Shown: positions 8,391-17,686 of the stretch, piece after piece
Layout: the number at the start of each line of letters is the position of its first letter
How positions within the stretch are numbered: position 1 is the stretch's first letter
Assembly (NCBI RefSeq): GCF_009765365.1
Contig: NZ_VTOM01000001.1
Location: forward strand, 186,001-250,000
Length of the DNA: 64,000 nt
Direction: 5' to 3'
Source of the DNA: Antarcticirhabdus aurantiaca
Lineage (GTDB): Bacteria > Pseudomonadota > Alphaproteobacteria > Rhizobiales > Rhizobiaceae
Made by a program: the position numbers and the translations under genes
Notes under the pieces: model-generated
Database searches by the model: none
Seen by the model: the letters and a program-made list of their open reading frames with translations, nothing else
What the model was told of the DNA's origin: nothing

Positions 8391-9185
8391 TTGATCGGAA
8401 CGAAGCTGCGCTCGGTCGCCTTCAACACCCTCTTCTACGCGAATCTCTTCGCCCAGCTCCTGTTCTGGAGCCCGGTCTTCTTTCTCGTGCCGGAAGCCGT
8501 CGCCTGGCGCATCGTCAAGAACTGGGCGCGCTCCTCGCTCTGGCTCCTGCAGGTGATCGTCGGCGCGCGCTCGCACGTCGCGGGCACCGAGCGCATTCCG
8601 CACGGAGCGGCGATCATCGCGGCCAAGCACCAGTCCTTCTGGGACGTTCTGGCGCTCCTGCCGGTGATCGACCGGCCGACCTTCATCCTGAAGAAGGAGC
8701 TGATGCGCGTTCCGATCTTCGGCTGGTTCGCGCGGCGCATGCGGATGATCCCGGTCGACCGGAAGAAGCGCGGCGGCGCCATCGCCTCGATGCTGGAGGG
8801 CGCGCATCGCGCGATCGCGGACGGGCGCCAGATCGTGATCTTTCCCGAAGGCACCCGCACCCGGCCGGGCGCCGAGGCGGACTACCGGCCCGGCGTCTTC
8901 CGCCTCTACGAGGCGCTCGGCGTGCCGGCCGTGCCCGTGGCGGTGAATGCCGGGCTCTACTGGCCGTCCGGCACCTATCTGCGTCAGCCGGGCGTGGTGC
9001 GGGCCGAGGTGCTGGAGCCGATCCCGCCCGGGCTCGACCGCGCCGCCTTTCTCGACCGGCTGCGCCGCACGATCGAGGCTCACTGCCTCGGCCTCCTGCG
9101 CCGCGCCTACGACGAGCGGCCGGAGCTGCCGATGAACGAGGCGGTGCGGGCGAAGCTGCGCGTCAGGCAGGCGGCGGAGGACTAG
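8391..9185 (+). CDS. plsC: 1-acyl-sn-glycerol-3-phosphate acyltransferase
   Basis: Acylates lysophosphatidic acid to phosphatidic acid, the second acyl transfer in phospholipid synthesis, at the inner membrane. The catalytic HX4D motif is in KHQSFWDVLAL and the glycerol-phosphate-binding motif is FPEGTRTRPG; a hydrophobic N-terminus (residues 8-35) anchors the enzyme. The 264 aa is normal. The start is TTG at 8391, preceded by GGGGCAGGGG. Its last 23 bp overlap the convergent gene that follows. Confidence 0.93.
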   Translation: MIGTKLRSVAFNTLFYANLFAQLLFWSPVFFLVPEAVAWRIVKNWARSSLWLLQVIVGARSHVAGTERIPHGAAIIAAKHQSFWDVLALLPVIDRPTFILKKELMRVPIFGWFARRMRMIPVDRKKRGGAIASMLEGAHRAIADGRQIVIFPEGTRTRPGAEADYRPGVFRLYEALGVPAVPVAVNAGLYWPSGTYLRQPGVVRAEVLEPIPPGLDRAAFLDRLRRTIEAHCLGLLRRAYDERPELPMNEAVRAKLRVRQAAED

Positions 9186-9726
9186 CCGCCCCCGCGCCGG
9201 GCACGTGCGGCAGGCGCGACACGACGTCGTCCAGCCAGCGGTCCGCCAGTCCCATCGCCTTCAGCTCGGCATGCACCGACACGACGTATTCGACGTTCGG
9301 TCCCGAACGCCCATGCGAGCGCGCGACGACAGTAGCCGCCTCGTCGGCGGCGAGCTTCCCGGCATATTGCGCGTGGCCGCGATCGACCACGAAGGCGACG
9401 GCGTGGACGCGCCTGCCGTCGGCCAGGAGAACGGACAGGACGCGCTCCTTGTAGACGTTGGTCGGCAGCTCGCGCTCGCGCAGATAGGCCAGGACCGGCT
9501 CGCGATGCCGCGCCTCGACGCGAAAGGCCATGCCGACGCAGGCGCCGCCCCGGTCGAGCCCGAAGACGAGGCCCGGCCGCTCCGGCGTGCCGCGATGCAC
9601 GAAGGAGCGCACGCAGAGCGCACGATGGAACCCCGAGAGGCGCCCCTTCAGCGATTCGGAGAAGTCGAAGCCCGGACGCCAGATCAGCGAGCCGTAGCCG
9701 AACACCCAGAGATCGTCCGCCGTCAC
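9163..9726 (-). CDS. Gamma-glutamylcyclotransferase (ChaC-like)
   Basis: ChaC-type enzyme, predicted to release 5-oxoproline from glutathione or another gamma-glutamyl compound. The substrate-binding turn appears as WVFGYGSLIWRPGF; the following SGFHRALCVRS and HRGTPERPGLVFGLD stretches match the family, and a catalytic glutamate probably lies in RERELPTNVY. GTG at 9726 is chosen because it places the core fold at once at the N-terminus (187 aa, the usual length); an in-frame GTG at 9819 would add 31 basic residues without a visible ribosome binding site. It overlaps plsC tail-to-tail and is divergent from the DUF2125 gene. Confidence 0.85.
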   Translation of the reverse strand: MTADDLWVFGYGSLIWRPGFDFSESLKGRLSGFHRALCVRSFVHRGTPERPGLVFGLDRGGACVGMAFRVEARHREPVLAYLRERELPTNVYKERVLSVLLADGRRVHAVAFVVDRGHAQYAGKLAADEAATVVARSHGRSGPNVEYVVSVHAELKAMGLADRWLDDVVSRLPHVPGAGAASPPPPA

Positions 9727-9891
9727 CCCTTGCCCCCGTTTTCCGCGCGGATCCTCGCGCGCCGCGCCGCTTTTGCCCTTGATCCGCGCCGCCTCGCGTT
9801 GCAAGCCGGCGCGGGACACCGGACCGGGTGCCGCTTCGACCGAGGGTCGAGCGGCGTCCGGCGAGCGCGACCGTGCAGAAAGGACCGTTTG

Positions 9892-10911
9892 ATGACGGCG
9901 TCAAGCAAGGGGAACAGCGGCGCGCGGCGCGCCGTCCTCGTCGTCGGCCTCGTGGCCGTCGTTCTGGCGGCTCTCCTGACGGGCGCCTGGTTCTACGCCG
10001 CGCGCGAGATCGACCGGCGCACGGGCGAGGCGATCGCGGCGGCGGCGGCCAACGGCGCCACGATCGACTGCGCCGGCCGCGAAACCTTCGGCTATCCCTT
10101 CCGGATCGGGCTGTCCTGCTCGGCGGTCGGCGTCGACGCCCCGAGCGCGGAGCTGCGGGCGACCGGCGGAGCGCTGCGCACGGCCGCGCAGATCTACGAT
10201 CCCGGCCGCATCGTCGCCGAACTGGACGGCCCGCTCTTCCTCGACACGCGCGACCTGCCGCCCCTGGACCTGCGCTGGGAGCTCGCCCAGGCCAGCCTGC
10301 GCTTCGGCTTCGGCGGCCTGCAGCGCGGCTCGCTCTCGGTGCGCGCCCCGGACGTGGCGCTCGCCCAGCCGGCGGGAGACCGGCTGCCGGTGGCCGTCGC
10401 CGATCGCTTCGAGCTGCATCTTCGCGGGGCGGACGGCAATCTCGACTTCGCCAGCACCGATCGCGGCCTGCGCTTCGTTCTGCCGGCGCTGGCGAGCCTG
10501 CCGGCGATGGAGGCGAGCTTCGACCTGTCGGTGACGGGCGCCGAAGGCTGGCTCGCGAGCGGCATGCCGCGCGGTACGGCGCGCGAGGTGCTGGGCGGGC
10601 GCGAGGGCGTTCTGCGCTCGGCGCGGGTCGACGCGGGCATGGCGGGTCTCGAACTGTCCGGTCCCTGGCGCGTTTCCCCGGACGGGCTCCTGTCGGGCGA
10701 GTTCCGGCTGGCCATCGCCGAGCCGCAGCAGGTCGCCGACATCATCGCGGCCATCCTTCCCGACTTCGCGCCCATCGCCAATCAGACGGCGTCGGCCGTC
10801 GGCTTCTTCGGGGTGCGCGAGAACGGCCGCTCGGTGCTGCCGCTGACGGTCAAGGACGGCGCCGCGACGCTCGGCGTCGTGCCGCTCGGGCGCATCCCGC
10901 CGCTGGAATAG
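9892..10911 (+). CDS. DUF2125 domain-containing protein
   Basis: 339-aa protein with an N-terminal signal anchor (residues about 14-36, VLVVGLVAVVLAALLTGAWF) followed by a periplasmic DUF2125 domain. Typical for this family is the segment CAGRETFGYPFRIGLSC with two cysteines that could form a disulfide, then beta-rich repeats with LDTRDLPPLDLRW. The function is unknown; the family is widespread in Rhizobiales at this position. The ATG is well supported by AAGGA eight bases upstream. It stops 4 bp before the convergent FUSC gene. Confidence 0.87.
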   Translation: MTASSKGNSGARRAVLVVGLVAVVLAALLTGAWFYAAREIDRRTGEAIAAAAANGATIDCAGRETFGYPFRIGLSCSAVGVDAPSAELRATGGALRTAAQIYDPGRIVAELDGPLFLDTRDLPPLDLRWELAQASLRFGFGGLQRGSLSVRAPDVALAQPAGDRLPVAVADRFELHLRGADGNLDFASTDRGLRFVLPALASLPAMEASFDLSVTGAEGWLASGMPRGTAREVLGGREGVLRSARVDAGMAGLELSGPWRVSPDGLLSGEFRLAIAEPQQVADIIAAILPDFAPIANQTASAVGFFGVRENGRSVLPLTVKDGAATLGVVPLGRIPPLE

Positions 10912-10915
10912 AGCC

Positions 10916-11983
10916 TCAGGCCCGATCGTCGGCCGAGCGGCGCCAGGGCAGGCGACGCGGGGCGAGGCCGGCGCCGAGGAGCGCCACGGCCCCGCCGAGA
11001 AGCGTCGCCGCCAGCCGGTCGACGTCGGTGCTGAGAACCGGCGCGCCGGCGAGAACGGTCAGCATGAGGGCGGTGACGGTGATCGCGCTGGTGAGCACGG
11101 CGTAGCGCGCCCGCTGCAGCCCGAAGGCCGCTCCGGCGGCGAGAACGACGGTGGCCGCGAGGAGCCAGGGCTGCCCGGCGAACATCAGGGCAAAGCCGGT
11201 GGCGAGGACGAGGCCGGCGGTCGTGCCGGCGAGGCGCTCCAGGCCGCGCCAGCCCGTGTCGCGCAGGCCGGGCTTGAGGACGATCAGCGCGGTCGTGGGC
11301 GCCCAGTAGGCATGCGAGAGGCCGAAGGCGTGCGCCGCCGCCAGGGCGCCGCCGACGCACACGGCCGCGCGCAGGCCGTGAAGCCCCGTGTCCCGCCACG
11401 GGGCGGGCGTCGCGGGTGCCGGCGCCACGAGCGCGGGCGCCCCGAAGAGGCGCATCGCCGCCAGCAGCAGCGCGCCCTGAACCGCGCCGCCCGCCCCCAC
11501 CAGCACCGCCCGGTGCATGGCCGCCGCGGTGTCGCCCGCGAAGTGGGCGGCGACCACGAGCGCGATCGTCGCCTGCAGGCCGATCCACCAATAGGTCATG
11601 TTGCGCGTCGCCAAGGCGCCGGTGGCGCCGCCGGCCAGGCTCACGAGCACCAGTTCCGGGATCGGCTGGCGTCCGGCCAGCGTGCCGGAAAAGGCCGCGA
11701 GCGTCATGGCGACGGTGGTCAGCACCGGCATGGCCCAGCGGCGGCCGGCCACCTCGCGCGACGCGGTGAAGCCGACCGAGAAGGCCGAGCCGGCCAGGAT
11801 CGAGGCGGAGAGAATGTCCGAGCCGAGAAGCCCGCCACCCAGAAGTAGCGCGATGGCCGGCATGGCGAGAAGGGCGCTTCGCCAGTCGAAGGACACGGCG
11901 CCGGTGCGGCCGGGGGATGCTCCGGTCGGCGGGATCGCCGGATGGCCGTCCTCGACCCCGCGCTTGTCTCCGCCCTTCACCAT
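10916..11983 (-). CDS. FUSC family membrane protein (aromatic acid exporter-like)
   Basis: 355-aa protein with about ten predicted hydrophobic segments in two similar halves and a cytosol-facing linker, typical of the FUSC/YccS-like superfamily that exports aromatic carboxylates or related toxic compounds. The second half carries the recognisable LSHAYWAPTTALIVLKPGLRD segment of FUSC_2 proteins. No partner membrane-fusion protein is adjacent. The start is ATG at 11983. Location beside tyrC-hisC suggests nothing specific about substrate, which remains unknown. Confidence 0.83.
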   Translation of the reverse strand: MVKGGDKRGVEDGHPAIPPTGASPGRTGAVSFDWRSALLAMPAIALLLGGGLLGSDILSASILAGSAFSVGFTASREVAGRRWAMPVLTTVAMTLAAFSGTLAGRQPIPELVLVSLAGGATGALATRNMTYWWIGLQATIALVVAAHFAGDTAAAMHRAVLVGAGGAVQGALLLAAMRLFGAPALVAPAPATPAPWRDTGLHGLRAAVCVGGALAAAHAFGLSHAYWAPTTALIVLKPGLRDTGWRGLERLAGTTAGLVLATGFALMFAGQPWLLAATVVLAAGAAFGLQRARYAVLTSAITVTALMLTVLAGAPVLSTDVDRLAATLLGGAVALLGAGLAPRRLPWRRSADDRA

Positions 11984-12017
11984 GACGCGCCCGCCCGCCG
12001 GCTCATCGGGCCACGGC

Positions 12018-12959
12018 CTAGCCAGCGCCCGGGGCCGGATCGCCGGTGCCGCGGCCGAAATCGGGCTTGGCCGTGTCCTGGCCGGCCTCGATGACGCCGC
12101 GGCGAATGGCTCTCGTGCGGGTGAAGAGGTCGAAGAGCGCTTCGCCGTCGCCCCAACGGATGGCGCGCTGGAGGGAGGCGAGATCCTCCGAGAAGCGGCC
12201 GAGCATCTCCAGCACGGCCTCGCGGTTGTGGAGAAAGACGTCGCGCCACATGGTCGGGTCGGAGGCCGCGATGCGGGTGAAGTCGCGGAAGCCCGAGGCC
12301 GAGAACTTCACGACTTCCGACTGCGTCACCGTTTCTAGGTCCGCGGCTGTGCCGACGATGTTGTAGGCGATGAGGTGGGGGACGTGGGAGACGATCGCGA
12401 GCACGAGGTCGTGGTGCTCGGGCGTCATCACCTCGACGTTGGAGCCGCAGGCCTCCCAGAAGGCGCGCAGCTTGGCAACCGCGGCCTCGTCGATCGGCTC
12501 GACCGGGGTGAGGATGCACCAGCGATTGCGGAACAGCGCCTCGAAGCCGGCATCGGGGCCGGAATGCTCCGTGCCCGCGAGCGGGTGCGCCGGCACGAAG
12601 TGGACGCCCGGCGGCAGGTGCGGACGCATCTGGGCGATCACCGAGCCCTTCACCGAGCCGACGTCGGACACGATGGCGCCCGGCGAAAGAGCGTCCGCGA
12701 ACTCGGCGGTGACGGCGCCCGAAGAGCCGACGGGCACGCAGAGGATCACGAGGTCGGCGCCGCGCACCGCGTCCGCCGCCTCCATGTGGTAGCTGTCGCC
12801 GAGCCCCAGCTCGGCCGCGCGGTCCAGCGTCGACTGCCGCCGCGTGGTGATCGCGACGTGGCGCGCGAGCCTGTGGGCCTTGGCGTTGAGGGCGATCGAC
12901 GAGCCGATGAGGCCGATGCCGACGAGCGCCAGGCGCTCGAACATGAAGCCGTCGCTCAC
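12018..12959 (-). CDS. tyrC: Prephenate/arogenate dehydrogenase
   Basis: Oxidative decarboxylation of prephenate or arogenate in tyrosine synthesis. The N-terminal Rossmann fold shows VGIGLIGSS, followed by [11 protein letters not shown] and DVGSVKGSV; the catalytic region has [14 protein letters not shown] with the active-site histidine, and the helical C-terminal domain follows. GTG at 12959 forms a GTGA overlap with the hisC stop and gives 313 aa; an in-frame ATG at 12944 is the fallback. It is last in the chorismate mutase-hisC-tyrC unit. Preference for prephenate or arogenate cannot be decided by eye. Confidence 0.93.
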   Translation of the reverse strand: MSDGFMFERLALVGIGLIGSSIALNAKAHRLARHVAITTRRQSTLDRAAELGLGDSYHMEAADAVRGADLVILCVPVGSSGAVTAEFADALSPGAIVSDVGSVKGSVIAQMRPHLPPGVHFVPAHPLAGTEHSGPDAGFEALFRNRWCILTPVEPIDEAAVAKLRAFWEACGSNVEVMTPEHHDLVLAIVSHVPHLIAYNIVGTAADLETVTQSEVVKFSASGFRDFTRIAASDPTMWRDVFLHNREAVLEMLGRFSEDLASLQRAIRWGDGEALFDLFTRTRAIRRGVIEAGQDTAKPDFGRGTGDPAPGAG

Positions 12960-14065
12960 GAGCGTCCGCCCATGAATTCGGCGAGCGCGGCGACGACGCC
13001 GAGATTGGCCTCTTCCGAGCCGATCGTCATGCGAAGGGCGTTGGGGAAGCCGTATCCCTTCACGTTGCGCAGGATGAAGCCGCGGCTTGTCAGGAACGCG
13101 TCGGCCGCCGCCGCCGTGCGCCCCTCGGTGCCGGCGAAGTGGATCAGGAGGAAGTTGGTGACGCTCGGCGTGATCCGGAGGCCCAGCGCTTCGAACTCGG
13201 CCGTCAGCCGGTCGAGCCACAGCCGATTGTGCTCGACGGTGCGCTCGACATGCGCGCCGTCGCGCAAGGCCGCGGCGGCGGCGGCGATGCCGACGGCGTT
13301 GAGGTTGAACGGCCCGCGGATGCGCTCGACGGCATCGGCGACGGCTTCCGGCGCGTACATCCAGCCGACGCGCAGCGCCGCCAGGCCGTGGATCTTCGAG
13401 AAGGTGCGCGTCATCACGACGTTCGGGCTGGTCGCGACGAGCTCGATCCCCGCCTCGTAGTCGTTCTTGCGCACGTATTCGGCATAGGCCGCGTCGAGGA
13501 CGAGGAGCACGTGGCGCGGCAGGCCCTCGTGCAGGCGCCTGACCTCCGAGAAGGGGATGTAGGTGCCCGTCGGGTTGCCGGGATTGGCGATGAAGACGAG
13601 GCGCGTCCGGTCGGTGACGCGCGACAGGATCGCGTCGACGTCGATAGTGGCATCGGTTTCCGGCGCCTCGACGGCCTCGGCGCCCGCCGCGAGGATCGCC
13701 GTCCTGTGCAGGAGGAAGCCGTGCGAGGTGTGGATGCCCTCGGTGCCCGGCTCGAGATAGGTCGAGGCGAGGAGCGTCAGGAGCTCGTCCGACCCGTTGC
13801 CGCAGATGATGTTGCGCGGCGAGAGGCCGTAGCGCTCCGAGATCGCGGCCTTCAGCGCGCTCGCCTGCCCGTCGGGGTAAAGCTCCAGGTGCCGCACGGC
13901 CTCGGCCACCGCCGCCGCGACGGCCGGGGAGGGGCCGAGCGAAGTCTCGTTGGACGACAGCTTGTGCAGCTTGACCCCGGCCGGCGCCGCGGACTTGCCG
14001 GGAACGTAGGCTTCGATGGCGAGGACGCCCTTGCGGGGGACGGGCCGGGGAGCAGGGCTCGACAT
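12956..14065 (-). CDS. hisC: Histidinol-phosphate / aromatic aminotransferase
   Basis: Fold type I PLP aminotransferase, 369 aa. It has the conserved N-terminal [13 protein letters not shown], the PNPTGT-type motif as [12 protein letters not shown], the LDAAYAEY aspartate/tyrosine pair and the PLP lysine in [16 protein letters not shown], with the phosphate-binding Arg in LRMTIGSE. HisC converts imidazole acetol phosphate to histidinol phosphate; in alphaproteobacteria the copy sitting between chorismate mutase and tyrC probably also transaminates prephenate or phenylpyruvate-type substrates. It overlaps tyrC by 4 bp. Confidence 0.93.
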   Translation of the reverse strand: MSSPAPRPVPRKGVLAIEAYVPGKSAAPAGVKLHKLSSNETSLGPSPAVAAAVAEAVRHLELYPDGQASALKAAISERYGLSPRNIICGNGSDELLTLLASTYLEPGTEGIHTSHGFLLHRTAILAAGAEAVEAPETDATIDVDAILSRVTDRTRLVFIANPGNPTGTYIPFSEVRRLHEGLPRHVLLVLDAAYAEYVRKNDYEAGIELVATSPNVVMTRTFSKIHGLAALRVGWMYAPEAVADAVERIRGPFNLNAVGIAAAAAALRDGAHVERTVEHNRLWLDRLTAEFEALGLRITPSVTNFLLIHFAGTEGRTAAAADAFLTSRGFILRNVKGYGFPNALRMTIGSEEANLGVVAALAEFMGGRS

Positions 14066-14128
14066 GGGACGCGGATCCTTCGACGCGAAACGGCGCCGGG
14101 GCCCGCCCGTCCGGCTTCGGCCGGCGTT

Positions 14129-14887
14129 TCAGGCGTTCAGGCGCAGAGGTGCCGCATAGCCCCCGATGGCGCGGATGTCGAGGTCGGCCGCCGCGAGGCG
14201 CCCCGCCGGCGCGGCGACGAGAACCGAGCCGCCCTCGCTTCTCGCGATCACCTCGGCGCCCTCGGGAACGCGTCCCCCCGGCGCGGCGAAGCACTCGATC
14301 TCGAAGGGCACGGGGTCGGCGAGGGGCGGGCTGAGAACGAGGGCGGGCACGCCGGCCTCGCGGCCCCGGCTCTCGAAAAACGGCAGGCGGGCAACGACCT
14401 GCACCTCGCCGAGGCGCTCCCACCAGGGCTCGGCGCTCTCGCCGAGGAGCACGAGGCCGAGCCGGTCGGTGCGGCCCGTCAGCGCCTCGATCACCTCGAA
14501 CGCATTCGCGCGCAGGTGCAGGGGAACGGAGAAGCCGCAGGTGAAGCGCGCCGCCTCGACCGCCGCGACGGGATCGGGGCCGGTGGAGGCCACGACCTCG
14601 AAGGGCGCCTGGAGGGCGGTGAAGGTCGAGATGATCTCGCGCCACAGGTGCTCGACGGCGGTCAGCGGCAGGTGGCCGCCGTGGCGCGCGGCGAGGCGGC
14701 GCATCATGTCGGCCTCGCGGCCCGGGCGGAAGGCGGCGCCGGACGAGGCGGTGCCCTTGGCCTCGATCAGCTCGTCGATCACGCTCGCGCGCTGCATCAG
14801 GAGGCGGTGGACGCTCTCGTCGATGGCGTCGATCTTGGCGCGCAGCTCGGCGAGCTTGGCCGGATCGGCCGTTCCCTTCTCCGCCAT
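14129..14887 (-). CDS. Chorismate mutase (AroQ type) with C-terminal domain
   Basis: Converts chorismate to prephenate, the branch step to Phe and Tyr. The AroQ helical domain occupies about residues 8-95: [19 protein letters not shown], the lysine in IEAKG, and [11 protein letters not shown], matching active-site positions of the E. coli domain. The remaining 155 residues form an alpha/beta region ([18 protein letters not shown] onward) shared with rhizobial homologues and lacking a recognised catalytic motif; it may be regulatory. ATG at 14887 follows GGGGGCGAC. First gene of the unit with hisC (63 bp gap) and tyrC; metX diverges upstream. Confidence 0.88.
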   Translation of the reverse strand: MAEKGTADPAKLAELRAKIDAIDESVHRLLMQRASVIDELIEAKGTASSGAAFRPGREADMMRRLAARHGGHLPLTAVEHLWREIISTFTALQAPFEVVASTGPDPVAAVEAARFTCGFSVPLHLRANAFEVIEALTGRTDRLGLVLLGESAEPWWERLGEVQVVARLPFFESRGREAGVPALVLSPPLADPVPFEIECFAAPGGRVPEGAEVIARSEGGSVLVAAPAGRLAAADLDIRAIGGYAAPLRLNA

Positions 14888-15070
14888 GTCGCCCCCGCGC
14901 CCCCCGCTCGCCTCGTTCTCGGACGCGGATGGTTTAGCCTCGGGCCGGGGCGGCTGCCAAGCCTTGCCTTGCTCTGCCTTGCCGTGTTGCCCTCCCATGC
15001 CAGGAGGCCTACACACGAGCCCGACGAGGCCGACGCCTGCGGCCGCAGAGTTTTCCGAGTTCTTCCCGCC

Positions 15071-16237
15071 ATGACGATGAACCCCGCGCGGCGCGCGATC
15101 AACGCCGAGGGCGCGCCCGACCAGATCGCCGAGTTCGGTCCCGACGAGCCGTTGAAGCTCGACGCCGGCTACGACCTTTCGCCGCTGCGCATCGCCTACA
15201 ACACCTACGGCACGCTGAACGCCGAGAAGTCGAACGCCGTTCTCGTCTGCCACGCGCTGACCGGCGACCATTTCGCCGCCTCGCCCTCGCCGGTGACGGG
15301 CAAGCCGGGCTGGTGGTCGAGCCTGATCGGGCCGGGCCTGCCGATCGACACGAACCGCTTCTTCGTCATCTGCTCCAACGTCGTCGGCGGCTGCATGGGC
15401 ACCACCGGCCCGGCCTCGGTCGACCCGCGCACCGGCGAGCCCTACGGCGTGACGCTGCCGGTCATCACGATCCGCGACATGGTGCGGGCACAGGCGATGC
15501 TGGTCGACCGGCTCGGCATCGACACGCTGTTCGCCGTCGTCGGCGGCTCGATGGGCGGCATGCAGGTGCTGCAATGGGCGGTGAGCTATCCGGAGCGGGT
15601 CTTCGCCGCGCTTCCCATCGCGACGGGCGCGCGCCATTCCTCGCAGAACATCGCCTTCCACGAGGTCGGGCGCCAAGCCGTGATGGCCGACCCGGACTGG
15701 GCGGGCGGGCGCTACCTGGCGCTCGGCAAGCGGCCGGCCAAGGGGCTGGCCGTCGCGCGCATGGCGGCGCACGTCACCTACCTGTCGGAGGCCGCGCTCA
15801 CGCGCAAGTTCGGCCGCACGCTCCAGGACCGCGACAAGCTCGGCTTCGGCTTCGACGCCGACTTCCAGATCGAGAGCTACCTGCGCTACCAGGGCACGAC
15901 CTTCGTCGACCGCTTCGACGCCAATTCCTACCTCTACATGACCCGGGCGATGGACTACTTCGACATCGCGGCCGACTACGGCGGCAGCCTCGCCGAGGCG
16001 TTCCGGGACACGACGACGCGCTTCTGCCTCGTCTCCTTCACCTCCGACTGGCTGTTTCCGACCGAGGAGAACCGCGCCGTGGTCCACGCGCTGAACGCGG
16101 CGGCCGCGAGCGTGTCCTTCGTCGAGATCGAGACGGATCGCGGCCACGACGCCTTTCTGCTCGACGAGCCGCACTTCTACGCCGCCGTCGACGGCTTCCT
16201 GTCCTCGGCGGCGCGGGCACGGGGGCTCCAGCCGTGA
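15071..16237 (+). CDS. metX: Homoserine O-acyltransferase
   Basis: Alpha/beta-hydrolase enzyme that acylates the hydroxyl of homoserine to activate it for methionine synthesis. The nucleophile serine is in [10 protein letters not shown], the aspartate in FTSDWLFP and the histidine in TDRGHDAFL. The [12 protein letters not shown] stretch is typical of MetX. It is 388 aa. The frame is open far upstream, but homology starts here; two ATGs (15071, 15077) are possible and neither has a clear ribosome binding site. metW overlaps its stop by GTGA, the standard metX-metW pairing. Acetyl versus succinyl donor cannot be assigned from motifs alone. Confidence 0.93.
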   Translation: MTMNPARRAINAEGAPDQIAEFGPDEPLKLDAGYDLSPLRIAYNTYGTLNAEKSNAVLVCHALTGDHFAASPSPVTGKPGWWSSLIGPGLPIDTNRFFVICSNVVGGCMGTTGPASVDPRTGEPYGVTLPVITIRDMVRAQAMLVDRLGIDTLFAVVGGSMGGMQVLQWAVSYPERVFAALPIATGARHSSQNIAFHEVGRQAVMADPDWAGGRYLALGKRPAKGLAVARMAAHVTYLSEAALTRKFGRTLQDRDKLGFGFDADFQIESYLRYQGTTFVDRFDANSYLYMTRAMDYFDIAADYGGSLAEAFRDTTTRFCLVSFTSDWLFPTEENRAVVHALNAAAASVSFVEIETDRGHDAFLLDEPHFYAAVDGFLSSAARARGLQP

Positions 16238-16878
16238 ACGCGCCGGTGCCGACCTCCGAGATCGTCGTCGAGCCGGCGAGCGCGCGCGTCGACCTCCAGA
16301 TCATCGCCGACCTCGTCGAGCCGAAGACGCGCGTCCTCGACATCGGCTGCGGCGACGGGGCGCTCCTGTCGCTGCTCCAGGCCCGCAAGGGCATCGACGG
16401 GCGCGGCGTCGAGATCAGCCAGGGCGGCGTCAACGAATGCGTGGCGCGCGGGCTCTCGGTGATCCAGGGCGATGCGGATCGCGACCTCGTCTACTATCCC
16501 GACGGCGCCTTCGACTACGCGATCCTGTCGCAGACCATCCAGGCGACGGAGAACCCGAAGCTCGTTTTGTCCGAGCTCCTGCGGATCGGCCGGCGGGCGG
16601 TGGTGTCCTTCCCGAACTTCGGTCACTGGTCCGTGCGCGCCTATCTCCTGATGCACGGGCGCATGCCGGTGACGAAGAGCCTGAGCTATTCCTGGTACGA
16701 CACGCCCAACATCCATTTCTGCACCATCCGCGACTTCGTCGCCCTGGTGGACGAGATCGGGGCGACGGTGGAGCAGGCGGTGGCGCTCGATGCCGCCGGC
16801 CAGCGCGTGGGCATGCGCCTGCCCTGGGGCTTCTGGAACCTCTTCGGCGCCCAGGCTGTCTTCGTGCTGCGGCGGTGA
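16234..16878 (+). CDS. metW: Methionine biosynthesis protein MetW
   Basis: SAM-dependent-methyltransferase fold protein, 214 aa, with the nucleotide-binding glycine motif [15 protein letters not shown] and the family-specific stretch [13 protein letters not shown] followed by [12 protein letters not shown]. In bacteria that use MetX, MetW is required with it for efficient homoserine acylation, and the genes are nearly always adjacent. GTG at 16234 overlaps the metX stop (GTGA), so translation is probably coupled. Confidence 0.93.
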   Translation: MNAPVPTSEIVVEPASARVDLQIIADLVEPKTRVLDIGCGDGALLSLLQARKGIDGRGVEISQGGVNECVARGLSVIQGDADRDLVYYPDGAFDYAILSQTIQATENPKLVLSELLRIGRRAVVSFPNFGHWSVRAYLLMHGRMPVTKSLSYSWYDTPNIHFCTIRDFVALVDEIGATVEQAVALDAAGQRVGMRLPWGFWNLFGAQAVFVLRR

Positions 16879-16885
16879 AGGACGT

Positions 16886-17305
16886 TCAGCGCGCGCGAAA
16901 CAGGACGAAGGCGACGAAGGCGCGCCGGTCGGCTTCGGGAGCGGCGAGGAAGTCGGCGATGACACGCTCGCAGCGGTCGATGTCATCGATGACGTCTTCG
17001 AGTGCGAAGGCGTGGGCAGGATCGTAGTCGGCAATGTGCCGCTTGGCTTGGATGAGTGGAACCGTGTCGGCGAGCCCTCTCATCGTAGGCGGCAGGCGCC
17101 GCAGGATGCTCGAATTGATGCAGGCGCTGCGTAGCGCGCCATGATCGAGCCCGCGGTAGGCGAGGCGGTGCGCCTCCCGCGTCAGCCCGTCGGACACGTC
17201 CGGCATGACGGCATCGCCGCAAGCCGCCGCTATCGCGTGGAACAATGCGTAATAGGTCGTGCTCACCGCCCGTCGAAGATCCGCATCCGTGGGCGTGGCG
17301 GACAC
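16886..17305 (-). CDS. HEPN-like helical protein (start uncertain)
   Basis: Small helical protein with features of HEPN domains: LRRAVSTTYYALFHAIA (helix with the RxxxSxxYYALFH pattern) and later KRHIADYDP, resembling the R-x-x-ADY region of HEPN RNases and their relatives. Recalled homologues start about 10 residues before the segment ELIATARRLVS, but in this sequence no ATG, GTG or TTG lies there; the only in-frame standard starts are GTG at 17305, which truncates the first helix, and ATG at 17518, deep inside the neighbouring gene. A CTG start just after the neighbour's stop (about 17350-17330) would restore the helix. The upstream 97-aa gene is a likely operon partner. Function unknown; a toxin-like role is only a possibility. 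Confidence 0.6.
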   Translation of the reverse strand: MSATPTDADLRRAVSTTYYALFHAIAAACGDAVMPDVSDGLTREAHRLAYRGLDHGALRSACINSSILRRLPPTMRGLADTVPLIQAKRHIADYDPAHAFALEDVIDDIDRCERVIADFLAAPEADRRAFVAFVLFRAR

Positions 17306-17330
17306 GAGGCGGCGCGCGGTGGCGATCAGC

Positions 17331-17624
17331 TCAAGCGGCAGCAGGAAAGAGCTTCCTGTATTCGGACACCGGGTTGAAGAAGCTGACGGGGTAAGCCGGA
17401 TCGCCCCAATCGTCGAAGGCGAGGCGGAGAGCCAGACTGAAGCTGACCTGTCCCTCCGGATCGAAGGGCATCGCCCCGTCCTTCGCCACGAAGCGCACCC
17501 AGACCACGGGATCTCCAACGTGGTCCTCGTCGCGCTTGCAATGGACCTCGATGATGGTGCCGGGTCCGTAATGCGCGTCGGCCATCGCCTGGATGCGGGC
17601 TTCGAGCTCGGCTTCGCTCAGCAT
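17331..17624 (-). CDS. Hypothetical protein paired with the HEPN-like gene
   Basis: 97-aa soluble acidic protein that I do not recognise. It begins MLSEAELEARIQAMAD, an amphipathic helix, then a beta-rich middle (GTIIEVHCKRDEDHVG, VVWVRFVAKDG) and a conserved-looking tail NPVSEYRKLFPAAA. Purines CAGGAGAGC lie before the ATG at 17624. It stops where the HEPN-like reading frame should begin, suggesting coupling. It has no nucleotidyltransferase GSx(n)DxD motif, so it is not an MNT-type antitoxin. Confidence 0.65.
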   Translation of the reverse strand: MLSEAELEARIQAMADAHYGPGTIIEVHCKRDEDHVGDPVVWVRFVAKDGAMPFDPEGQVSFSLALRLAFDDWGDPAYPVSFFNPVSEYRKLFPAAA

Positions 17625-17686
17625 GGCGCTCTCCTGCAGATGATCGCGGCGGGGACCATAGCACGGCCCCGCCGTGGCCGTAACGA

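Noticed and set aside
12960-14645. Upstream in-frame extension of tyrC through hisC and chorismate mutase DNA
   Set aside because: The extension is Arg/Pro-rich antisense-like sequence; dehydrogenase homology begins at GTG 12959.
13139-15070. Upstream in-frame extension of metX over about 640 codons
   Set aside because: It is antisense to hisC and chorismate mutase; MetX similarity starts only at 15071.
14888-15070. SAM-type riboswitch upstream of metX
   Set aside because: metX genes of Rhizobiales often have a SAM-II leader, but no matching stem and loop elements were visible; the region shows only short GCCTTGCC-type repeats near 14956-14995.
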